Assembly: GCA_937873445.1 (NCBI GenBank)
Contig: CALMWF010000023.1
Location: 1 to 39,327 of the forward strand
DNA from: an uncultured Alphaproteobacteria bacterium
GTDB taxonomy: Bacteria > Pseudomonadota > Alphaproteobacteria > Rhizobiales > Aestuariivirgaceae
Reading direction: 5' to 3'
DNA length: 39,327 nucleotides
Positions 32,725 through 39,327 of this stretch are shown here, piece after piece. How positions within the stretch are numbered: position 1 is the stretch's first letter; each line of letters starts with the position of its first letter. Under the pieces are notes generated by a model. The model worked only from the letters and a program-made list of their open reading frames with translations. It was not told the origin of the DNA and did not search any database. The translations under genes were made by a program, and so were the position numbers.

Positions 32725-32730
32725 CCGGGC

Positions 32731-32759
32731 GGGGCCGCACGCTCAACCCGTGCGGCCCC
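32731..32759. terminator. GC-rich hairpin between convergent csbD and mtlK
   Basis: An 11-bp perfect stem GGGGCCGCACG/CGTGCGGCCCC with a seven-base loop. T-runs are absent, but the stem is very stable and lies between two stop codons. Confidence 0.6.
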
Positions 32760-32764
32760 AACCT

Positions 32765-34237
32765 TCAGCTGTTGAGGTAGGCGGTCAGCGTCTTCACGGT
32801 GCCGTCGCGCCACAGCGCTTGAAGCGCCGTGGTGAAGGCGGTGCGAAACCGCTTGTTTTCCGCCACATCGCCGTAGATGTCCTTCATGGTGAGCCACGCG
32901 CCCGGATCATCCCTGGCCTGTTTCGCCAGGGCTGAAAGCCGGTCCCAGTTGGGGTCGTTGGCCGCGATCACCGCCCCGCTTTCGCTCACCCCATAGCAGT
33001 AGCGGCACCACAGCGCCGACTCCAGCGCCAGCCCGGCAATGGGCAGATTTTTCTTCAGCCGGTCGGCAATGGAAGGCACAATGAATTTCGGCTGCCGGTT
33101 GGAACCGTCAAGACACAGCCGCCGCACCGTGTCACCAATGGCGGGATTGGCGAAGCGCTCCGCCGTCTGAACATAATAATCAGCAAGATTGGTGTTGGGC
33201 ACCGGCGGCACAATGGGAATGATCTCGGTCCGCTCCACCCTGTCGAGGAAGGCGTTAATCAGCGGGTGCGCCATCGCCTCATGGACGAAATGCACATCAA
33301 GCAGACCGCCCGGATAGGCAATGACCGCATGGCCGCCATTGAGAATGCGGATCTTCATGTTCTCATAGGGCGTCACATCCGGCACAAACTGCGCCCCGGC
33401 CCTTTCCCAGCGTGGGCGGCCGAGCGGGAAGTGATCCTCCACCACCCATTGCTTGAAGCTTTCGCAGAACACCGGCCAATGGTCCCTGATGCCGAATGTC
33501 TCCGCCGTGATCCTGCGCTCGCGGTCGGAGGTGGCGGGCGTGATCCGGTCCACCATGGCATTGGGGAAGGCCACCTTCTCCTCCACCCAGTCCGCCAGAT
33601 CACTGTCCATAAGCCGCGCCAGACCGGCCACCGCATTGCGCGTCACCACGCCATTGTGGGGGACATTGTCACAGGACATGACCGTGTAGGGCGGTATGCC
33701 CCTTTCGCGGCGCTGCCGCAGGCCCGCCAGAATAAGGCCGAACACGGAAGTGGGATCATCAGGATTCGCTGCATCATGCCGGATGGCGGAATGGTTGGGG
33801 TCAAATTTCTGGGTGGCCGGATCAATGAGATAGCCACCCTCGGTGATGGTCAGCGACACGATGCGGATTTTGGGGTCAACCAGTGTCTTGAGCAGGCGCT
33901 GGCGGTCAGTGGGCGGAATGAAATCCACCATCACCCCCGTCACCCGTGCGGCGCTCATTGCCGCATCCTGCTCCACCACCGTGGTCAGCCAGTCCTGCGG
34001 CTCCAGGGTTGCCCGCATCTGTTCATCAAAGGGCAGAATACCCGCCCCGATGATGGCCCAGTCATGGTCAAGCCCGTGGTTGAACAGGTCATCAAGATAG
34101 ATGGCAAGGTGGGCGCGATGAAAATTGCCAACCCCGAAATGGACAATGCCCGGAGACAGCGACGAACGCGCATAATGCGGCCTGCCCACGCCCTTGGGCA
34201 GATCAGGCAACGTCTTGAGTGACAGCGCAACAGCCAT
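32765..34237 (-). CDS. mtlK: Mannitol 2-dehydrogenase family polyol dehydrogenase
   Basis: A ~490-residue long-chain dehydrogenase that oxidises D-mannitol (and often D-arabinitol or D-sorbitol) to the ketose with NAD. The N-terminal Rossmann domain has GIVHFGVGNFHRAHLAIYLD. Family motifs are TVMSCDNVPHNG, PNAMVDRITPAT and the catalytic lysine region MKIRILNGGHAVIAYPGG. ATG 34237 has GAGG six bases upstream; ATG 34249 is possible but too close to its ribosome site. It is the last gene of the smo operon, as in Rhodobacter sphaeroides, where mtlK ends the smoEFGK-smoS-mtlK set. Confidence 0.9.
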   Translation of the reverse strand: MAVALSLKTLPDLPKGVGRPHYARSSLSPGIVHFGVGNFHRAHLAIYLDDLFNHGLDHDWAIIGAGILPFDEQMRATLEPQDWLTTVVEQDAAMSAARVTGVMVDFIPPTDRQRLLKTLVDPKIRIVSLTITEGGYLIDPATQKFDPNHSAIRHDAANPDDPTSVFGLILAGLRQRRERGIPPYTVMSCDNVPHNGVVTRNAVAGLARLMDSDLADWVEEKVAFPNAMVDRITPATSDRERRITAETFGIRDHWPVFCESFKQWVVEDHFPLGRPRWERAGAQFVPDVTPYENMKIRILNGGHAVIAYPGGLLDVHFVHEAMAHPLINAFLDRVERTEIIPIVPPVPNTNLADYYVQTAERFANPAIGDTVRRLCLDGSNRQPKFIVPSIADRLKKNLPIAGLALESALWCRYCYGVSESGAVIAANDPNWDRLSALAKQARDDPGAWLTMKDIYGDVAENKRFRTAFTTALQALWRDGTVKTLTAYLNS

Positions 34238-34252
34238 GGCCAACCTCATTCC

Positions 34253-35038
34253 TCAAATTGTCTTCAGCATGCCGCCATCAACAAAGAAGCTCGCCCCCAC
34301 CGCATAGGAGGCGCGCGGCGAACACAGGAAGACAAAGAAATCCGCCAGTTCCTCCACCGTGCCGAAGCGCTTGATCGGCGCATGTTCATCGGCCACCGAT
34401 TGCAGATAGTCTTCGGCCTTGTCCGGGCCTGCCAGCTGGGTGGCGGTCTTGACCCAGTCCGGGGTGCGGATGAGCCCCGGATTGATGGCATTGACCCTGA
34501 TGTTGAGAGGGATGAATTCCGTGGCCATGGTCTTGGACAGCATGACCAGGGCCGCCTTGGTGACGTTGTAGATGGGTTCATACCACAGGGGCTGCACCGC
34601 GCAGATGGAGGCATTGTTCAGAATGGCGCCGCCGCCGCGCTTTGCCATCAGCGGTGCAAGGCCGCGCGCCAGACGCACCGCCGCCATCACATGAAGGTCC
34701 CAATAGGCCTGCCACTTCGCGTCCGGCGCCGCCAATATGGTCTCGTTGGAGCCGGTGCCGGCATTGTTCACCAGAATATCGCAACCGCCGAAATTCCTCT
34801 CCGCCGCCGCAATGAGTGCGGCACAGCCCGCGGCGGTCGCCACATCACAGGCCTGTGCCACGGCCTTCACGCCATGGTCAGCGGCAATTTTCCGGGCCTC
34901 GCTGTCGGCGCGGGTGCCGTCACGCGCCGCAATCAGCACATGCGCCCCCTCGCGCGCAAAGGCCCGCGCCACGCCAAGGCCGATGCCCACACTGCCGCCG
35001 GTGATGACGGCCACCTTGTCCTTGAGCCCCAGGTCCAT
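34253..35038 (-). CDS. Short-chain dehydrogenase/reductase inserted in the smo operon
   Basis: A 261-residue SDR. Nucleotide-binding glycines are in VITGGSVGIGLGVARAFARE, the strand motif is ILVNNAG, and the C-terminal part shows NPGLIRTPDWV and VDGGMLKTI. At the catalytic position the family's YxxxK is YEPIYNVTKAALVML, with Tyr and Lys present (YNVTK) and a Ser upstream (NNASICAVQP). The stop lies 15 bases before mtlK, and its start is one base beyond the smoS stop. This gene is not part of the classic Rhodobacter smo set. It may widen the substrate range to other polyols or sugars; the substrate is not predictable. Confidence 0.85.
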   Translation of the reverse strand: MDLGLKDKVAVITGGSVGIGLGVARAFAREGAHVLIAARDGTRADSEARKIAADHGVKAVAQACDVATAAGCAALIAAAERNFGGCDILVNNAGTGSNETILAAPDAKWQAYWDLHVMAAVRLARGLAPLMAKRGGGAILNNASICAVQPLWYEPIYNVTKAALVMLSKTMATEFIPLNIRVNAINPGLIRTPDWVKTATQLAGPDKAEDYLQSVADEHAPIKRFGTVEELADFFVFLCSPRASYAVGASFFVDGGMLKTI

Positions 35039-35039
35039 C

Positions 35040-35813
35040 TCAGCTCATCCACTGTCCGCCATCGACATTATAGGTCTGGGCGACGATGTATTGGGCCTCG
35101 TCACTGGCCAGAAACACCGCCATGCCCGTAAGGTCCTCCGCCGTGCCCATGCGGCCGAAGGGAACACCCTCGCCCACCAGCCTCTTTTTCTCGCCCAGCG
35201 GTCGCTGCTCATATTTCGCAAACAGCGCATCAACGCCGTCCCAATGCTCGCCATCCACCACGCCGGGAGCAATGGCATTCACATTGATCCTGTGCGGAAT
35301 GAGATTGAGAGCAGCCGACTGGGTGAGGCTGATGATGGCGGCTTTGGTGGCACAATAAACCGCCACCAGCGCCTCGCCCCGCCGCCCCGCCTGCGAGGCC
35401 ATGTTGATGATCCTGCCGCCCTTGCCCTGGGCGATCATTTGCTTTGCCGCCGCCTGCATCATGAACAGCGTACCCGCCACATTGATGGCAAACAGCCGGT
35501 CATAGCTTGCCCGCGTGATCTCGGTGAGCGGTGCCATGTCGAACACGGCGGCATTGTTGATGAGAATATCCAGACCGCCCAGACGCTGCACCGTTTCGGC
35601 CATGGCAGCGTCAATGGACTCCTGCTTTGTCACATCAAGCGTCACCGCCATGCAGGCGGGTCCGATCTGCCCAGCCGTCTCCTCGGCGCGGGCACTGTCA
35701 ATGTCCCCGATCATCACCGTGGCCCCCTCGCGCACATAGGCCTGCGCGAAGGCCGCGCCAATTCCCCGCGCCGCACCGGTAATGAGCGCCCGCTTTCCCT
35801 GCAGCCGTTTCAT
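35040..35813 (-). CDS. smoS: Sorbitol (glucitol) dehydrogenase, SDR family
   Basis: A 257-residue SDR that oxidises D-sorbitol to D-fructose (also galactitol to tagatose in the Rhodobacter homologue). Motifs: [19 protein letters not shown] for [14 protein letters not shown], the catalytic triad Ser ([20 protein letters not shown]) with Tyr and Lys in YCATK, and [20 protein letters not shown], a stretch highly typical of SmoS. Its ATG overlaps the stop of smoK (ATGA). Order and identity match the smo operon. Confidence 0.93.
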   Translation of the reverse strand: MKRLQGKRALITGAARGIGAAFAQAYVREGATVMIGDIDSARAEETAGQIGPACMAVTLDVTKQESIDAAMAETVQRLGGLDILINNAAVFDMAPLTEITRASYDRLFAINVAGTLFMMQAAAKQMIAQGKGGRIINMASQAGRRGEALVAVYCATKAAIISLTQSAALNLIPHRINVNAIAPGVVDGEHWDGVDALFAKYEQRPLGEKKRLVGEGVPFGRMGTAEDLTGMAVFLASDEAQYIVAQTYNVDGGQWMS

Positions 35814-36811
35814 CTGATGGCCAATCCCTTCTCGTCAAAGCGATGCATCCGCACCGTCTCCGGTTTCAGGGCGATGGCCTCACCCGGCCTGCCCTCGAAA
35901 TCGCCCGGTGCCCGCACCGTGAGCCGTCCGGCCTGCACCGTATCAACATGCAGGAATGAATCAGCCCCCAGATGTTCGGCAAAGTGAATGGTGCCCTGCC
36001 ATTCGCCCTTGCCCTTCACAACATTGATGTGCTCCGGCCTGATGCCCAGTGTCGCCGCCTTGTGCGCCGCTGCCACCGGGCCGGTGATGAAGTTCATCTT
36101 GGGTGAGCCGATGAAGCCCGCCACGAACAGCGAATCCGGCTTGTTGTAGAGCTCGAGCGGCGAACCCACCTGCTCGATATTGCCCTTGTTCAGCACCACG
36201 ATGCGGTTTGCCATGGTCATGGCTTCCACCTGGTCGTGGGTCACATAGATCATGGTTGTGCCGAGATCCTGATGGAGCTGCATGATCTCCACCCGCATGT
36301 TGACGCGCAGTGCTGCATCAAGATTGGACAGCGGCTCGTCAAACAGAAAGGCCTTGGGCTGGCGCACAATGGCGCGCCCGATGGCCACGCGCTGGCGCTG
36401 GCCGCCGGACAGCTGGCGCGGCTTGCGCTCAAGATAGTCGGTGAGATTAAGGGTCGCCGCGGCCTTGGCCACCTTGGCGTCAATCTCATCCTTGGGCAGG
36501 CCTGCCATCTTCAGGCCGAAGCCGATATTGTTCCTCACACTCATATGCGGATAGAGCGCATAGGACTGGAACACCATGGACAGACCGCGCTGGGCGGGCG
36601 GAATGTCGGACACATCCTTACCGTCGATGAAGATCTGCCCCGAGGTCAGATCCTCCAGCCCCGCAATCAGGCGAAGCAGCGTGGACTTGCCGCAGCCGGA
36701 TGGCCCCACGAACACCACGAACTCACCGTTCCTGATGTCCAGGCTGGCGTCGGGAATGATCACCGCATCGCCAAAGGCCTTGCGCACATTCTTGAGGGTA
36801 ATGTTGCCCAT
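35810..36811 (-). CDS. smoK: Polyol ABC importer ATP-binding protein
   Basis: A 333-residue ATPase of the MalK/UgpC type that drives sorbitol/mannitol uptake. Walker A is GPSGCGKST near residue 36, the signature is [14 protein letters not shown], Walker B is [12 protein letters not shown], and the switch His is in [14 protein letters not shown]-terminal TOBE domain follows ([20 protein letters not shown]). The start directly abuts the smoG stop and its own stop overlaps smoS, so the genes are tightly coupled. Confidence 0.93.
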   Translation of the reverse strand: MGNITLKNVRKAFGDAVIIPDASLDIRNGEFVVFVGPSGCGKSTLLRLIAGLEDLTSGQIFIDGKDVSDIPPAQRGLSMVFQSYALYPHMSVRNNIGFGLKMAGLPKDEIDAKVAKAAATLNLTDYLERKPRQLSGGQRQRVAIGRAIVRQPKAFLFDEPLSNLDAALRVNMRVEIMQLHQDLGTTMIYVTHDQVEAMTMANRIVVLNKGNIEQVGSPLELYNKPDSLFVAGFIGSPKMNFITGPVAAAHKAATLGIRPEHINVVKGKGEWQGTIHFAEHLGADSFLHVDTVQAGRLTVRAPGDFEGRPGEAIALKPETVRMHRFDEKGLAIR

Positions 36812-37642
36812 CTATTTCACAGCTCCGAAGGTCAGACCACGGACAAGTTGCTTCTGGGCAAACCAGCCCAGCACCAGAATGGGGGCGATTGCCATGGTGG
36901 AGGCGGCGGAAAGCTTGGCCCAGAACAGCCCCTCCGGGCTGGAATAGGAAGCAATGAACTGGGTGAGGGGGGCCGCATCCTTGGTGGTGAGGGACAGCGT
37001 CCAGAATGCCTCATTCCACGCCAGAATGACGTTGAGCAGGATGGTGGAGGCAATGCCGGGCACCGCCATGGGCGCCAGCACATGGATGAGCTCCTTGCCC
37101 ACCGAAGCGCCATCCATGCGTGAGGCTTCCAGAATCTCCCCCGGTATTTCCTTGAAATAGGTGTAGAGCATCCAGATGATGATGGGCAGGTTGAGCAGCA
37201 TCAGCACGGTGATGATGCCGCCCCGCGTGTCGAGCAGGTGAAAGTCGCGGAAGATCAGATAAAGCGGGATGAGCGCCCCCACCGGTGGCATCATCTTGGT
37301 GGACAGCATCCACATCAACAGGTCCTTGGTGCGCTTGCCCGGCGCAAAGGCCATGGCCCAGGCAGCGGGAATGGCGATGATGAGCGCAAAGGCCGTGGAC
37401 CCCAGCGCCAGCACCACCGAGTTCATGGCGAACTTCACATAGTTGGAGCGCTCCTGCACCACGCCATAGTTTTCCGTGGTCCAGTCGAAGAACAGCAGCT
37501 GCGGCGGCCAGGCAATGGCGTCACCCTCGCTCTTGAAACTGGTGAGTATGGTCCACAGGATCGGGAAGAAGATGAGAAATCCCAAGGCCCAGGCCAGTGC
37601 CGTCATCAGCCAGCGCCGTTGCTTTGAGACCGCGCGCGCCAT
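36812..37642 (-). CDS. smoG: Polyol ABC importer permease (MalG type)
   Basis: A 276-residue permease with six TM helices. The coupling-loop sequence EASRMDGASVGKELIHVLAP matches the EAA motif of carbohydrate importers. GGAGGGG is five bases upstream of ATG 37642, and the smoF stop is one base before the start. It works with SmoF as the membrane channel and SmoK as the ATPase. Confidence 0.92.
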   Translation of the reverse strand: MARAVSKQRRWLMTALAWALGFLIFFPILWTILTSFKSEGDAIAWPPQLLFFDWTTENYGVVQERSNYVKFAMNSVVLALGSTAFALIIAIPAAWAMAFAPGKRTKDLLMWMLSTKMMPPVGALIPLYLIFRDFHLLDTRGGIITVLMLLNLPIIIWMLYTYFKEIPGEILEASRMDGASVGKELIHVLAPMAVPGIASTILLNVILAWNEAFWTLSLTTKDAAPLTQFIASYSSPEGLFWAKLSAASTMAIAPILVLGWFAQKQLVRGLTFGAVK

Positions 37643-37643
37643 G

Positions 37644-38507
37644 TCACCCCTCCAGATTCTTGCCGATCATGCGCATCAGGAAAAAGGCCACGATATTGGC
37701 GAGGATGACGGCGATGATGCCGCCCGCCGAAGCCCCGCCCACATCAAAATTCAACAGGCCCTGAAAATAGACCAGATAGGGCATGTTGCCGGCCCGCCCG
37801 CCGGAGCCGGTGACATAGATCTCGGCGAACACGTTGAGCAGGAAGATGGTTTCGATCAGCACAACCACGGTGATGGGCCGCGCCAGATGCGGCAGCACCA
37901 TGTGGCGGAAATAGGAAAGCGGCGGCGTGCCATCCATTTCGGCCGCCTCCTTCTGCTCCTCGTCCATGGACTGCAGAGCGGTGAGCAGAATGAGTGTGGC
38001 AAAGGGCAACCATTGCCAGGCGACAATGATGACCACCGCCGCCAGCGGATAATGGGCAAACCAGTCAATGGGTTCAAAGCCCAGCCGTGTGGTGAGCCAG
38101 GCCAGCAGGCCGGACACCGGATGCATCATCATGTTCTTCCACACCAGCGCCGACACGGTGGGCATGACAAAGAAGGGTGCAATCACCATCAGGCGCACGA
38201 AATTGCGGCCATAGATGGCCTGGTCGAGGAGCAGCGCCAGCAGTGTTCCGCCGATCACCGAAATGGCCAGCACCGAGCCTACGATTTTCAGCGAATTGCC
38301 CAACGCCTTAAGAAAGGCAGGATCCGTGAGAAAATACTGGTAATTGATAAGGCCAATGAAACTCTCATTGCCCGGATCAAGCAGATTGTAGCGCAGGAAG
38401 GAAAAATAGATGGTCATGCCCAGCGGCACGATCATCCACAGAAACAGCGCAATGACGGACGGCGCCACCGCGATCCGCCCGAGGCTTCGCGTGTGTTGGG
38501 TTGCCAT
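37644..38507 (-). CDS. smoF: Polyol ABC importer permease (MalF type)
   Basis: A 287-residue permease with six TM helices. The N-terminus MATQHTRSLGRIAVAPSVIA leads into TM1, and the EAA-type loop reads EEQKEAAEMDGTPPLSYFRH. A strong GGGAGGGAAGG precedes the ATG. The 74-base gap to smoE holds a stable hairpin. The partner permease SmoG follows by one base. Confidence 0.92.
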   Translation of the reverse strand: MATQHTRSLGRIAVAPSVIALFLWMIVPLGMTIYFSFLRYNLLDPGNESFIGLINYQYFLTDPAFLKALGNSLKIVGSVLAISVIGGTLLALLLDQAIYGRNFVRLMVIAPFFVMPTVSALVWKNMMMHPVSGLLAWLTTRLGFEPIDWFAHYPLAAVVIIVAWQWLPFATLILLTALQSMDEEQKEAAEMDGTPPLSYFRHMVLPHLARPITVVVLIETIFLLNVFAEIYVTGSGGRAGNMPYLVYFQGLLNFDVGGASAGGIIAVILANIVAFFLMRMIGKNLEG

Positions 38508-38542
38508 GGCCTTCCCTCCCTGAAACGGCCGTCAAGCAAAAT

Positions 38543-38568
38543 GGCTGCCCGGATTTTTCCGGGCAGCC
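38543..38568 (-). terminator. Intra-operon hairpin between smoE and smoF
   Basis: A 10-bp perfect stem GGCTGCCCGG/CCGGGCAGCC with a six-base loop, followed on the - strand by ATTTTGC. In importer operons such a hairpin after the binding-protein gene commonly gives partial termination or protects the 3' end, so more binding protein than permease is made. Confidence 0.7.
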
Positions 38569-38581
38569 CAGTTTGGGAGAA

Positions 38582-39327
38582 TTACTTGATGTAGCCCGCC
38601 TTGGTCATTTCGCGGGTGGCGGCGTCCTGCGCTTCCGTCAGCGCCTGGTCCAGCGTCTTTTCGCCGGCCAATGCCGCCGAGAAGATCTGGCCCACCGTTG
38701 TGCCCAGGCCCTGGAATTCAGGAATGGCCACAAACTGCACGCCGACATAGGGAACCGGCTTCACAGTGGGGTGGGTTGGATCGGCGGAATTGATGGAGTC
38801 CAGCGTCATCTTGGCGAAGGGCACCTTCTGATATTCCGGATTGGCGTAGAGCGAGGTGCGCGTGCCGGGCGGAACATTGGCCCAGCCTTCCTTGCCCGCC
38901 ACCAGTTCGGTGTAGTGCTTGGAGGTGGCCCAGCCGATGAACTTCTGGGCGGCATCCACCTTCTGCGAACCGGCGGGGATGGCCAGTGACCAGGCCCACA
39001 GCCAGTTGCCGCGCTTGCCCAGGCCATTGTCCGGGGCAAGGGCGAAGCCCACCTTGTCGGCCACCTTGGAGTCCTTCGGGTTGGTCACGAAGGAGGCCGC
39101 CACCGTGGCATCGATCCACATGCCGCACTTGCCCGAGTTGAACAGCGCCAGGTTTTCGTTGAAGCCGTTGGAGGAAGCGCCCGGAGGACCATCGGCCTTC
39201 ATCAGGTCGAGGTAATACTACATGGTAGCCTTCCACTCCGGCTGATCGAACTGGGGTTTCCAGTTTTCATCAAACCAGCGCGCGCCGAAGGAGTTGGACG
39301 TGGCGGTGAGGAACGCCATGTTCTCGC
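38582..39327 (-). pseudogene. smoE: Polyol ABC importer binding protein (SmoE-like), 5' partial, in-frame amber codon
   Basis: The - strand frame from the window edge reads ENMAFLTATSNSFGARWFDE, then QPEWKATM, a TAG at 39220-39218, and YYLDLMKADGPPGASSNGFN, continuing for ~200 residues to TREMTKAGYIK and a stop. Both sides belong to one sugar-alcohol binding protein (SBP_bac_1 type; NSGKCGMWIDATVAASFV and GGKRGNW-like parts are typical), so the frame is unshifted and broken only by one codon. The TAG probably replaces CAG (Gln), a single C-to-T change. A restart at the ATG at 39202 would lack signal peptide and first lobe. Either the gene is newly inactivated or this base is an error; the rest of the operon is intact. 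Confidence 0.8.

Noticed and set aside
37476-38594. 372-codon open frame on the + strand opposite smoF and smoG
   Set aside because: His- and Gln-rich shadow of two permease genes with clear motifs on the - strand.

Overview
The window is about 39 kb of GC-rich chromosome. It is most likely from an alphaproteobacterium: it carries a complete NepR-EcfG-PhyR general stress response (GSR) locus, two HWE-type histidine kinases, a smoEFGKS-mtlK polyol operon and a glutathione-dependent formaldehyde pathway. I see no rRNA, tRNA, CRISPR array, insertion sequence or phage module. The genus cannot be named from sequence reading alone.

Region 1 (1-6845, + strand) is an anaerobic-respiration-type operon. 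It holds a DMSO-reductase-family molybdenum catalytic subunit (5' end outside the window), a four-cluster ferredoxin-like subunit, a TorD-type chaperone and an unrecognised 155-residue protein. A membrane sensor kinase with a CXXCH haem site in its sensor region and an NtrC-type sigma-54 regulator follow. Several start/stop overlaps suggest that the enzyme and its redox sensor are expressed together.

Region 2 (6852-13143) has a histidinol-dehydrogenase-family enzyme, a divergent XRE-cupin regulator and a polyamine-type ABC importer (binding protein, ATPase, two permeases). This looks like a catabolic uptake-and-oxidation unit, not histidine biosynthesis.

Region 3 (13192-17512) has cysK, an HWE kinase and a GH13 amylase/branching-type enzyme.

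Region 4 (17513-29028) is a general stress island. phyR is divergent from nepR-ecfG. Nine GGAAC-N16-CGTT or GGAAC-N16-CATT promoters, all with exactly 16 bp spacing, precede GSR or stress-type genes here and one kinase in region 3. Their targets are nepR-ecfG, phyR, a DUF883-like/holin-like pair, a UPF0391 protein, a small secreted protein, two hydrophobic mini-proteins (25 and 26 residues), dps, a CHASE3 hybrid kinase operon with an AI-2E-type transporter, and the HWE kinase at 14477. A decayed DUF892 ferritin-like gene lies in the same island. A second HWE kinase with a CHASE-like sensor closes it.

Region 5 (29215-32724) is a formaldehyde detoxification operon (frmR-like repressor, class III alcohol dehydrogenase, Gfa, S-formylglutathione hydrolase) with a palindromic operator array, followed by a CsbD stress gene.

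Region 6 (32765-39327, - strand) is the sorbitol/mannitol operon smoE-smoF-smoG-smoK-smoS-(extra SDR)-mtlK. The smoE reading frame has an in-frame TAG at 39218-39220, and its 5' end is outside the window.
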